NCBI GenBank assembly: GCA_963702765.1
Contig: CAVPEB010000069.1
Span: forward strand, 1-51,235
DNA length: 51,235 nucleotides
Source: DATMNR01 sp963702765
GTDB lineage: Bacteria > Chloroflexota > Ktedonobacteria > Ktedonobacterales > Ktedonobacteraceae
Direction: 5' to 3'
A model generated the notes under the pieces. It made no database searches and had not been told where the DNA came from. It saw only the letters and a program-made list of their open reading frames with translations. The translations under genes were made by a program, and so were the position numbers. Positions 43,251 to 51,235 of the stretch are shown one piece after another (position 1 is the first letter of the stretch; every line of letters starts with the position of its first letter).

Positions 43251-44486
43251 TTACTTCAAAGTAAGCAACGCTTCACGTTCAGCAGCAGTTTCTATAACCT
43301 GCTGGTTCTTAACTATTTCAACGAGTTTTTTCCGGCCTTTGGGGCTACCAATCATGAGGACGCCGACAAGTTTGTTCTCGCGGAAAAATAATTTACGATA
43401 ATTCTCATTGCCCTTTTCACCTGGTTCCCTTAGTGCAATGGACTGTAGTTCAGGGTTATTAGTTTCTGCGGTGCCAACTACAGCAATATTCACATCAAAC
43501 AGGGGGCTCGTATAGGTAGGAACATCGATATAGGCTTCATGTCCTCCGGCCATATTCACACCTACTATACGTCCATGTGCCATGCCGTTGTCCCAGGTTC
43601 CCATAGTATGATGTTTGCCAATGGTCGGATCATAAAACTCGGCCACATCACCGGCTGAATACACACCAGGTACATTGGCCTCCAAATATTCATTGACAAC
43701 AACTCCACTTCGAACCTCAACCGCAGTATTAGCAAGTATAGTGGTGTTCAGCGTGATCCCAAGGCCAATACCAATAACATCCGCCTGAATCTCTCGTCCT
43801 TTCTTTGTTTTGACATAAGCTGGAACACCATTTTGGGGTATGACTGATTCGATTTCGTCTCCATGTATGACATTGACCCCAAACTTTTTGGCGATGTTAT
43901 CAACAACTTCACCACCCTCGGGGTCAAGCGAGATACGCAGCCAGTAAGGGCCTCGCATCAACCAGGTTGTATCTAGCTTACGGACAGCAAATCCATCACA
44001 CAATTCGTACGAAATAAAACTTCCTCCGTAGGCCAGAGCCGTACGAGATTCGAGCATACGAGCAATGATAGATTTCGTATCATCCAGCGTCACAAAATTA
44101 TAAATATGTCTGGTACCCTCCGCGCCTGGTGCGTGTAATGGGTTGGCCCAACCACCCGTTGCGACCAATAATGCGTCATAAGGATATTTCTTGCCATCAT
44201 CGGTCACGACTACCCGTTCTTCAGTGTTGATATCAGTTACCATTGTTTCCGTCACAAGCGTAATATCGCGTTGCTCGTGCCAGGCAAAGTCGCGAATCAT
44301 CACCTTCTGCTCAACGATTACGCCCTGCAGAAAACGTGGAAGTGAGACGCGATTATACAGTGGATAGGGTTCATTCGTCAGTAAATGGATGCTACAATTC
44401 GGGTCATTTTTGCGTAAAGTATCGGCAGCAGTTGTACCTGCAATCCCATTGCCAATGATCACATAACGTCTCTCTTGCGTTGTCAA
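43251..44486 (-). CDS. FAD-dependent NAD(P)H oxidoreductase
   Basis: The product is a pyridine nucleotide-disulfide oxidoreductase-type flavoprotein, similar to NirB N-terminal or rubredoxin reductase enzymes. It has the FAD-binding start YVIIGNGIAGTTAADTLRKN, the ATGG motif (DALLVATGG), a second nucleotide site that is altered (LAYGGSFISYELCDGF), and the FAD motif GVYSAGDVAEF, with HTMGTWDNGMAHGRIVG. TTG 44486 was chosen because AAGGAG lies seven bases before it (411 residues); TTG 44507 is the longer alternative. The electron acceptor is unknown; no ferredoxin or nitrite reductase gene is adjacent. Confidence 0.85.
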   Translation of the reverse strand: MTTQERRYVIIGNGIAGTTAADTLRKNDPNCSIHLLTNEPYPLYNRVSLPRFLQGVIVEQKVMIRDFAWHEQRDITLVTETMVTDINTEERVVVTDDGKKYPYDALLVATGGWANPLHAPGAEGTRHIYNFVTLDDTKSIIARMLESRTALAYGGSFISYELCDGFAVRKLDTTWLMRGPYWLRISLDPEGGEVVDNIAKKFGVNVIHGDEIESVIPQNGVPAYVKTKKGREIQADVIGIGLGITLNTTILANTAVEVRSGVVVNEYLEANVPGVYSAGDVAEFYDPTIGKHHTMGTWDNGMAHGRIVGVNMAGGHEAYIDVPTYTSPLFDVNIAVVGTAETNNPELQSIALREPGEKGNENYRKLFFRENKLVGVLMIGSPKGRKKLVEIVKNQQVIETAAEREALLTLK

Positions 44487-44761
44487 ATGAAAGTCTCCTT
44501 GCTTCAAAATATGATTTTCATCCTGTTTCGTGGCGATTTTAGCACAGGTTCCAGGATAATGCTATATATTGTACAGCTAGCACATCACTATCTGATTACA
44601 AAATCAATTAGAAGCAACCTGAACATTCCTTTCCAATTTTGTCATCAGTGTCTGTCATAGTCTGGTCAGATCACTGTGATGAGACGTAATATAGTATGGA
44701 AGAATGTATAAGCATAAGAAAATTTATTGAGAATAGTAATGAAACACGATAGGATGAACAA

Positions 44762-46195
44762 GTGGAAGTTAATGGTATAACCCTTCAAGAAAAACAAGAT
44801 GTTATCATGAACTGGAGTATGACGGAACGATCTCCTTGCTATGTATTGAAGGCAAGGGATATCGATGGAATCAAACATGCACTCACTTCTGCACGCACAT
44901 GGGGCCTATCGGTGATTCCGCATGGCGCTGGGCATAGCTACACAGATGCAGCATTGAATACCAACGGGGTCATCATCGACGTAACGGGAATGTGTCGTAT
45001 CCTCTCCTGGGATCCTGATAACGGAATCATACAAGTTGAGCCAGGAGTGACGTTACGCGATTTAGTTCGTGTTGTTCTGAGGGATCGATGGTGGCCACCG
45101 GTTACCCCATCCACAGTAGATGCCACTATTGGTGGGTGTGTTGCCATGAATGTGAATGGTAAGAATGCCTGGAAATGTGGCTCTTTTGGTGAACACCTGC
45201 TGTCTATTACTGTACTACTGGCTACTGGACAAATGCTCACACTTTCACCAGAGAGCAACCCTCGGTTTTTCCAGGCTCTTGTCGGAAGTAGCGGATTATT
45301 AGGGATTATTACCTCAATTACACTACAACTACAGCGCATTACCTCATCGAGAGTGGACGTTACTCTCCGACCAGCCGCTTCATTAAGCGAGATATTGACG
45401 ATATTTCAGGAAGAGCGGTCGGCTGATTTCCTGGAAGCCTGGGTGGATGGCTTCGCTGAAGGACGCCAGTTAGGTCGGGGGATAGTGACCAGTACAAAGT
45501 ACAGTGACGTGCATGACACTCCTTTTCACGCGATAGATCAGGAGTTCAAGCATTCTCAAACCTTCCATAAATCGAATCAATCTAAGTTAGAAAACACACT
45601 ATCTGCTGGCATTATAGTCAGGCCTGCCGTAAAGAGCACTGTGCGTATCGCAAATAGTGTTATGTATCGATTGAGTACATGGTTGGATAGAAAGATTATT
45701 CTACAAAGATCCCTATTCCACAGTACCTACTATAGGCCGACAGCGTATTCATTTTATCGCACACTTCTCACCCAAGGAACTGAAACATTCCAAGCATTTG
45801 TCCCGCGTTTCCAGGCAAAGGCCCTTTTCAAGGAGATCATGCGACGATCGCAAGAGAAGGAATTCATGCCACTCTGGTGTATCATAAAACAGCATCGAAA
45901 GGATCCTTTCCTCCTTAGCTATCAGGTCGATGGTTTCTCGCTAGAAGTCAATTATTACATTGTTCCCCGGACGGTGCAAAAACTGTATAAGATGCTGAGG
46001 GAGTTGATGGATATTGTGATCGAAGCAGGCGGAAGATTCTATCTTGCGAAAGACTCCCTTCTCACAAATTCCCTCTATCGCCGAAGTGTTGGGGATGCTG
46101 CTGTTGAAGAATTTCTCCTTCTCAAGAAGCAGTACGATCCTGAAATGCTTTTCCAATCGAATCTGTTTCGTCGTTTGTTCCAGGCCTCTCTCTAA
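44762..46195 (+). CDS. FAD-linked oxidase (PCMH-type, DprE1-like)
   Basis: The 477-residue product has the PCMH/VAO FAD-binding domain: the pyrophosphate loop VIPHGAGHSYTDAALNTNGV, VEPGVTLRDLV, the PSTVDATIGGCVAMNVNGKN block, and GSSGLLGIITSITLQLQRI. The C-terminal half (FVPRFQAKALFKEIMRRSQE, LLKKQYDPEMLFQSNLFRR) fits a substrate cap as in DprE1 and sterol-reductase-like oxidases. The substrate cannot be named; a lipid-linked sugar is one option. The start is GTG 44762 with AGGA eight bases before. It is followed by the broken glycoside hydrolase gene. Confidence 0.85.
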   Translation: MEVNGITLQEKQDVIMNWSMTERSPCYVLKARDIDGIKHALTSARTWGLSVIPHGAGHSYTDAALNTNGVIIDVTGMCRILSWDPDNGIIQVEPGVTLRDLVRVVLRDRWWPPVTPSTVDATIGGCVAMNVNGKNAWKCGSFGEHLLSITVLLATGQMLTLSPESNPRFFQALVGSSGLLGIITSITLQLQRITSSRVDVTLRPAASLSEILTIFQEERSADFLEAWVDGFAEGRQLGRGIVTSTKYSDVHDTPFHAIDQEFKHSQTFHKSNQSKLENTLSAGIIVRPAVKSTVRIANSVMYRLSTWLDRKIILQRSLFHSTYYRPTAYSFYRTLLTQGTETFQAFVPRFQAKALFKEIMRRSQEKEFMPLWCIIKQHRKDPFLLSYQVDGFSLEVNYYIVPRTVQKLYKMLRELMDIVIEAGGRFYLAKDSLLTNSLYRRSVGDAAVEEFLLLKKQYDPEMLFQSNLFRRLFQASL

Positions 46196-46311
46196 GAAAT
46201 GGAAGTTGTTCTCAAAGTGGATATTGGTAATGGATAATTGGGCTCGCAAGGAACTTTATGTTGTTTCTTTCGTGTGGTAGTCTTAGAATTTTTTGCTGAG
46301 GTATAATAAAC

Positions 46312-47494
46312 ATGCAGAAAACTGATGTATCATTGCAAAAAACTTTGCGAACTATTGCTCTTGGAGTTGGTGCTGCGAGCATTCTGACGATACCGCTCGC
46401 TCTTGAAGTTCGAGTGAAGCAGGCTACACAACCTCTGACAGATGCATGGCAACAGATGCCTATCGAACCCCGTCGTTCCACAATGCTTGGTATAAGCTTT
46501 CGCTCACCACAAGTTGTCACACTTGGATTAGATTTGCGAACCACCTTGCCAACATTATTAACCTACCCATTTCAGATCATTCGTTTGGGGGCCTACTGGA
46601 ATCGGATAGAACGGACGCCAGGTACATTTAATACTGATGAACTCGATTGGCAGATCGATGCTGCTGAACAAGCAGGAAAGCAGATTATACTCTGTGTTGG
46701 TCCGCTGAAAAATTTTAGCTATCCCGAGTTCTATGTTCCTTCTCACTATCTGAAAACCCCTCTCGAGGAACATACCCGCATCAAGCCGTTCGCTAAACCA
46801 ACGCTTGTTTGCGGCTGCAATAACATTTATTCATCGTCTTGTGGAGAGGTACAAGCAGCGGAAAGGGATTGTTGCCTGGCAACTGGAACACGAATCTGTT
46901 GACACGCTTGGGGTAGAACACTCCTGGCGCTTGGATGTCTCCTTTGTTGAAAAGGAAGCCGAAGCCGTCAGAAATGCCGATCCCTCCAGACCGATTATGA
47001 TGAACGGCTTTTTGCCGACTTCTCTGCCTGTACGCCTCTCTCAATGGTGGCGAACGCGCGATCAGGGCGACTCACTTGTAGTAGCCCAACACTTGGCAGA
47101 TATCGTCGGGATCGACTACTACCCGCGTCACGCGCTGACGACTATTGGGAATAAAACAGTGTACCTTGATGGAAGTAAGAATCCCTGGCACCAGCAGAGA
47201 CAGAGGCAATTATTCACATGGACTCGAACACATGGACAAAAACTTATGGTTGCTGAGGGACAGTCTGAACCATGGGAGGCAGTGACAATCCCACCCAATC
47301 CATATAAGCAAGGTATGTACAGTTGTTTACCTGAACAGGTCATTACCAATTATAACGCCTGTATGAACTGGTCTCGAGGAGAAGATCCGCTTTATGCATA
47401 TCTATTTTGGGGAGCAGAGTATTGGATGCTCCGAAAGCAATGTGATGACTCCAGCTATCTCCAGACATTTGCTCGAATACTCGAACATGCTTGA
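46312..47494 (+). pseudogene. Membrane-anchored glycoside hydrolase-like protein, frameshifted
   Basis: From ATG 46312 there is a short hydrophobic anchor (residues 12-32) and a TIM-barrel start (TYPFQIIRLGAYWNRIERTP, LDWQIDAAEQAGKQIILCVG, YPEFYVP). The frame goes astray after position about 46800 (PFAKPTLVC) and stops at 46902. Another frame, entered by dropping one A in GCTAAACC, continues NQRLFAAAITFIHRLVERY, then WQLEHES (likely acid/base Glu), GIDYYPR and MVAEGQSEPW (likely nucleophile Glu), ending at 47494. The joined product of about 393 residues resembles GH5/GH42-like enzymes. The exact family is not settled. Confidence 0.7.
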
Positions 47495-47587
47495 CAAGAC
47501 CCAATTAATGAAGTTTCCGGTCTCAGAAGGGATTTCACGGGGAATATATACGACATCTCTTTAGATTATTACCGCTACATCAATCAA

Positions 47588-47632
47588 AAAAGTAGCCGAC
47601 CAGGCTTTATTGAGCGAACAGTCAGCTACTTT
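47588..47632 (-). terminator. Terminator after adk
   Basis: On the minus strand AAAGTAGCTGAC pairs with GTCGGCTACTTT (one wobble) 39 bases after the adk stop and is followed by TTTTTT. Confidence 0.75.
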
Positions 47633-47670
47633 ATGAACGTTGAACTACTCTATTTTGTTACGTGCAGCTA

Positions 47671-48339
47671 TCAACTTTTAGCTGCACTACTCGTATAGGC
47701 ATTTATCTCTTCCACGAGAGCCTTTTGTACCTGATCGATATTCTGGTTGCCATCTATCTCTCTCAATTTCTGTTGCTGGCTGTAGTATTCCAGCACCTGA
47801 ATAGTTTGATTAAAATAAATGACAAGGCGCCTGCGCATTGCTTCTCCAGCATCATCAGGACGCTGGTAGAGTTTACTTCCATCAAGATCACAGATGCCGC
47901 TTACTTGAGGGGGATGATTTTTGATATGGTAGACATGTTGACTCGCCTGGCAGAAAAATCTACCACCAAGCCGCTGGAGTAGCTCCCCACGAGAGACCTT
48001 CAGGTAAATGACAAGATCAAGCTTGCGGTTAAACTTTTGTAGCTCCGCATCTAACGCTTGAGCCTGCACCAGTGTACGAGGAAATCCATCGAGCACCACC
48101 CCGTTCATGCTCTCAGGTTCTTCGATGTGACGAATAACCATAGGGATTGTAATATCATCGGGAACCAGTTCCCCAAGATCAACATACCTCTGAGCCTTTA
48201 ACCCAAGCTCAGTCTGCTCTTCATATGCTTTCCTGAACAGATCTCCACTTGCAATATGTTTAAGTCCGAGAAGCTGAGTAAGTTTCTCAGCCTGAGTTCC
48301 TTTCCCTGCCCCCGGCGCCCCGATTAGAAGAATATCCAT
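47671..48339 (-). CDS. adk: Adenylate kinase
   Basis: Adenylate kinase interconverts ATP+AMP and 2 ADP. The 222-residue product has the P-loop GAPGAGKGTQAEKL (residues 7-20), the AMP site (IASGDLFR, DGFPRTLVQAQ) and the long LID (GGRFFCQASQHVYHIKNHPP, VSGICDLDGSKLYQRPDD). The LID site normally C-C-C-C or C-C-C-D reads C-S-C-D, so zinc binding may be weakened. ATG 48339 was chosen for GGAGG just before it; the longer frame would add 14 residues. It stands alone here rather than in a ribosomal-protein operon, so a second adk may exist elsewhere. Confidence 0.94.
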   Translation of the reverse strand: MDILLIGAPGAGKGTQAEKLTQLLGLKHIASGDLFRKAYEEQTELGLKAQRYVDLGELVPDDITIPMVIRHIEEPESMNGVVLDGFPRTLVQAQALDAELQKFNRKLDLVIYLKVSRGELLQRLGGRFFCQASQHVYHIKNHPPQVSGICDLDGSKLYQRPDDAGEAMRRRLVIYFNQTIQVLEYYSQQQKLREIDGNQNIDQVQKALVEEINAYTSSAAKS

Positions 48340-48532
48340 GTCTTTCCTCCAATACAAATAAATCCACACGTCAAACGACACTTGAGAAGAGCGTACATAA
48401 AACCATATCCATTATGCATAGTATAACAGATACTTCTTCCTTGTTAGAAAGTAGCATTCTGATATCACAAGAGCATCTCTTTGTTAAGACCTGATATCAC
48501 AATGAGAACACAGAGCAATTCTGCAAGGGAAT

Positions 48533-50035
48533 TTAGTGCGCAGGGCGCAGGGCGGCTACAATCATTGCTATAACACTAATGACAAAAGAGACCAGGAATG
48601 CAAGATGCAGACCATGCAGGAAGATGGCAAGGGCCGCTGGATATTGGCTCATTCCTCCACCAAAAATGAAAACTTGCATCATCGCAACCATTGGCACAGC
48701 GCTCAAAGCTAATGGAAAGACAATCGCAATACTTAGCATCTGTCCAGTGTTATTCAACATGGTCAGGATACCTGCTGCCGAACCTCGTTTCTGTGGCTCA
48801 ACAGAACTCATAATGGCATTTGTATTGGGCGAAACAAAGAGCCCAGAACCTCCTCCCATAAGAGCCATATACAGGGCAAGCAGCCAGTAAGGGGTTGACG
48901 GCGAGATAGTAGCAAGCCCAAGTAACCCTAAAGAAGAGATACCTAATCCTACAGGAGCGAGAATGCGCGATCCGATGCTATCAGATAATCTTCCACTAAT
49001 TGGACCAATAATCATAAAAGCGAGACCAAAGGGAATCAAAAGCAATCCCGCACTCAACGGGTCCTGTCCATAGGGACCTTGTAAGAAGAAAATGAGTAGA
49101 AACAACACAGCGCCACGAGCTATCCCATTCAGCAGCCCACTTAAATTAGCCATCAGGAATATGCGTTTCTGAAAGAGTCGTAATTGCACCATCGGATCTT
49201 TGATATGAGGTTCAATGATGCCAAAGAGAATTAAGCTGACTGCACCAATCCCAATAAGCGAATAGGTCATGAATGGACTTAGAATTGGGAATGCTAGCAT
49301 ACTTAACCCGAGCAATACGCCTGTTAGACCTGCAGTGAGGGTAATTAAACCAAACCAATCAATATGCTGATGTTTCGCAAATTTTACTGGCTCGCGCAGG
49401 CGCCATATTCCCCAGATGACTCCAAAAATACCCAGCGGAACATTAAACAGGAAGACCAGGCGCCACGACCACTCAGTCAATAAACCGCCGATGATTGGTC
49501 CGATCAAGAATCCAGCCGCACCTGCTATCTGATTAATGCCTAGACCCAATCCAACCCGTCCTTTACGGAAAGCATCTGTGACAATGGCAGTACTATTTGT
49601 CACCAGCAACGCTCCACCTACGCCCTGTATGAGACGTCCCAGAATGAGGTCAGCGCCATGATACTGAGGTTGAGCGAGACCCGCAACAAGCGAACCAAGC
49701 ACAAAAACAGCAAAGCCGCTATTATACAGTCGTTTCCGTCCCCACATATCAGCCAGGCGTCCAACAACCGGCGTTAGTACAGTTGTAACCAGGAGATATC
49801 CCAACAATACCCACATGATGGTAAAAAACGTGGCGTGCAGGTCAGCCATAATACTCGGTAAAGCTATGAGTAGCGCAGAACCTTGCATAGAGGCAAGCAG
49901 CGCACCAACGGTTGTAACAGAGAGCGCAACCCATGGATAGTTATCTTTATGCTGAACTGATTCAGTTTCAACTGCTTCAGCTTCTTCCGTTTTTGTAATA
50001 GCTGTCTCCGACGAAGAAAAACGAGATTCGCGCAT
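48533..50035 (-). CDS. DHA2-family (EmrB/QacA-type) drug efflux transporter
   Basis: The 500-residue MFS protein has a 45-residue cytoplasmic leader and about 14 membrane helices. Motifs include PSIMADLHATFFTIMWVLLG and RLADMWGRKRLYNSGF (MFS motif A), RLIQGVGGALLVTNSTAIV, and the motif C-like region GAAGFLIGPIIGGLLTEWSW, typical of drug/H+ antiporters. ATG 50035 was chosen because AAGGA lies five bases before it; the frame starts further up inside the MarR gene. It is 55 bases after the MarR-family gene, which probably represses it. Confidence 0.9.
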   Translation of the reverse strand: MRESRFSSSETAITKTEEAEAVETESVQHKDNYPWVALSVTTVGALLASMQGSALLIALPSIMADLHATFFTIMWVLLGYLLVTTVLTPVVGRLADMWGRKRLYNSGFAVFVLGSLVAGLAQPQYHGADLILGRLIQGVGGALLVTNSTAIVTDAFRKGRVGLGLGINQIAGAAGFLIGPIIGGLLTEWSWRLVFLFNVPLGIFGVIWGIWRLREPVKFAKHQHIDWFGLITLTAGLTGVLLGLSMLAFPILSPFMTYSLIGIGAVSLILFGIIEPHIKDPMVQLRLFQKRIFLMANLSGLLNGIARGAVLFLLIFFLQGPYGQDPLSAGLLLIPFGLAFMIIGPISGRLSDSIGSRILAPVGLGISSLGLLGLATISPSTPYWLLALYMALMGGGSGLFVSPNTNAIMSSVEPQKRGSAAGILTMLNNTGQMLSIAIVFPLALSAVPMVAMMQVFIFGGGMSQYPAALAIFLHGLHLAFLVSFVISVIAMIVAALRPAH

Positions 50036-50090
50036 AGTAATCCTTCTATTCATTGCATACATGTCAGAACTTACAAAGGTAGGGTCCTGG

Positions 50091-50573
50091 TTATGCCTCC
50101 ACAAGATGTTGGAGCGCTGGCAGTGCCGCCAGTATATCAGCACGTTCAGTTTCGGTTAGACAATCCAAACGAGACTTTAATGAACTCAAACGTGCTTGAT
50201 GAAACACAGATACTGCCAGCCGACCGGATTCAGTTGGTTTAACCCACACTGTTCGCCAGTTCACTTCGTCGTGACTTCGCTCGACATAACCCTGGGACAA
50301 CAAACGCTTCACCATTGCTGTCGTCGTCGATGGTGCCACAGCCAGGTGTTCAGCTAGCTCCTGCATCGTGCAACGTTCATGCTCGACCAGAATAGCCATC
50401 AGCGTCAATTGCCCTGGTGTTGCACGTAACTCGACCACGTTGCGCCATTGAGGATCTGCTTCTGATGTACCATCCAGGGGAATATCTGCACGCAGGCGTC
50501 TCAAGATTTTAGGCACAATATCCAAAAGCGACTCTGCTAAATCAAATTTCTTATGCACTGAATTTTGTAGCAT
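50091..50573 (-). CDS. MarR-family transcriptional regulator
   Basis: The 160-residue product has a winged helix-turn-helix: LTLMAILVEHERCTMQELAE, LAVAPSTTTAMVKRLLSQGY, VERSHDEVNWRTVWVKPTES with the wing, and long dimerisation helices at both ends. MarR proteins are repressors released by small ligands or oxidants. It starts the efflux operon, and a 6-5-6 palindrome (ATTATC...GATAAT) lies just upstream, the usual place for autoregulation. The ribosome site AGGAAG lies about nine bases before ATG 50573. Confidence 0.92.
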   Translation of the reverse strand: MLQNSVHKKFDLAESLLDIVPKILRRLRADIPLDGTSEADPQWRNVVELRATPGQLTLMAILVEHERCTMQELAEHLAVAPSTTTAMVKRLLSQGYVERSHDEVNWRTVWVKPTESGRLAVSVFHQARLSSLKSRLDCLTETERADILAALPALQHLVEA

Positions 50574-50587
50574 GTTCTTTGCTTCCT

Positions 50588-50604
50588 ATTATCATTTCGA
50601 TAAT
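50588..50604. promoter_or_regulatory. Candidate MarR operator
   Basis: ATTATC-attTC-GATAAT is a 6-5-6 palindrome 15 bases upstream of the MarR-family start, close enough to block transcription. The remaining 50605-50936 is AT-rich and no gene could be supported in it. Confidence 0.45.
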
Positions 50605-50936
50605 CTAAGTATACGATACTCGAAGTGAAAGTGAATAGTCAAGCAGTTCTTGCACATCATCGGTTCGCATGCATGCCTTTTTCGATAATTACAGGCTGAT
50701 CTTTGGCGCGAAAAAAGCAGACACAGCATAATTTATGAAAAGCTTTGATGTGACTTTAGAAAATTGGGTTCGCGCCCGTTCTTGTTTTGTGGTAACCTTG
50801 GGGTAATTATTATTGTTGGGCTACTTTTTCAAGATTACCATTCTTATTTCCTTGAAATAGCAGGTAAGACATAGGGTAATAGAGGAGCATCTAGAGGAAA
50901 CAAAACAGGCGTTACCACAATGATCAAACATATGTC

Positions 50937-51235
50937 TTATGTTCGGACATATATGCTCAGAGTGAAAGTTTGTGCTGCTGGTCTGTCTTGCTCCCATGAT
51001 CTTCGATAAGCAAATTCGATCTTGCTAGAACCTTCTTTCGCAGCCTGGAAGTGCCAGGAATGACTTCCACCATTACCAGGAGTACTCCCAATGGGATCAA
51101 AGGAATCGCCGAGTAGTATGCATGCTGGTTCCCCACTTGAAATTGGATTCCAGCGAAACCCCGTTGTGGGGTTTTCATGGAGGATTATCACGAATTCCTC
51201 TCCAACTTGCAGTTCAATTTCATTTCCATTGGAGC
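50937..51235 (-). CDS. Chagasin-like (I42) peptidase inhibitor, 5' end outside window
   Basis: The visible part (99 residues to the edge) starts near SNGNEIELQVGEEFVIIL and shows the I42 pattern: the ENPTTGFRW loop, then GDSFDPIGSTPGNGGSHSWH and AYRRSWEQDRPAAQTFTLSI to the stop at 50937. The family binds papain-like cysteine peptidases with three loops (NPTTG, GxGG, RPW/F). The NPTTG loop is intact; the last loop RSWEQDRP is close to it. The start codon is beyond 51235. The frame continues to the window edge, so GTG 51191 is not the real start. Confidence 0.75.
   Translation of the reverse strand, partial: SNGNEIELQVGEEFVIILHENPTTGFRWNPISSGEPACILLGDSFDPIGSTPGNGGSHSWHFQAAKEGSSKIEFAYRRSWEQDRPAAQTFTLSIYVRT

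Overview
The window looks like a stretch of chromosome from a filamentous, spore-forming Chloroflexota bacterium, most likely of the class Ktedonobacteria. This is inferred from gene content and style, not from a database search: AGGAGG-type ribosome sites, moderate GC, many intergenic palindromic repeats, IS4-, ISAs1- and TnpB-type elements beside housekeeping genes, and a mix of cytochrome bc and LarC genes with excisionase-type DNA-binding proteins.

Layout. Positions 1-3030 hold a truncated HTH/Clp-N protein and several small genes among repeats. Positions 3115-7114 hold housekeeping genes on the minus strand: rpsP-khpA-rimM, then guaB-guaA. Positions 7608-10503 (+) are a two-gene serine pathway unit (class V aminotransferase and SerA), followed by an MFS transporter, tRNA-Gly(CCC) and a PspA-family gene. 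Positions 13.8-17.2 kb are an insertion island: an IS50-like IS4-family element with a broken transposase, a broken excisionase-like gene, and an apparently intact tnpB with a candidate omega RNA that reads into the 3' end of a molybdopterin oxidoreductase gene. Next come a large DnaQ-DinG fusion whose helicase motifs look dead, rdgB, an HD-GYP gene and a DedA-type gene.

At 26.26-27.59 kb an ISAs1-like element with a near-perfect 10-bp target duplication sits between the DedA gene and tRNA-Thr(CGU). It is followed by a DUF1992 gene, larC, a sigma-factor-like gene overlapping an unknown partner, a YhaM-like nuclease and glycogen synthase. Positions 34.3-39.1 kb form a five-gene respiratory operon: cytochrome b6-like, subunit IV-like, Rieske, a cytochrome c/blue-copper fusion, and a large membrane protein. 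It is transcribed away from a two-component system at 39.4-41.2 kb, and the shared control region carries two CAGGT palindromes. The rest holds a zinc-ribbon membrane protein, two flavoproteins, a frameshifted glycoside hydrolase, adk, a MarR/MFS drug-efflux pair and the start-truncated end of a chagasin-like (I42) inhibitor.

What stands out: (1) a hairpin repeat family with a conserved core but different, self-complementary arms in each copy; (2) a second composite repeat with a 62-bp period; (3) a DnaQ-DinG fusion with a live-looking nuclease and eroded ATPase motifs; (4) a cytochrome c-cupredoxin fusion in a bc operon; (5) a TnpB locus with a candidate guide; and (6) several +1 frame breaks at short homopolymers, confined to accessory genes. 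No CRISPR array, rRNA or recognisable complete defence island was seen.
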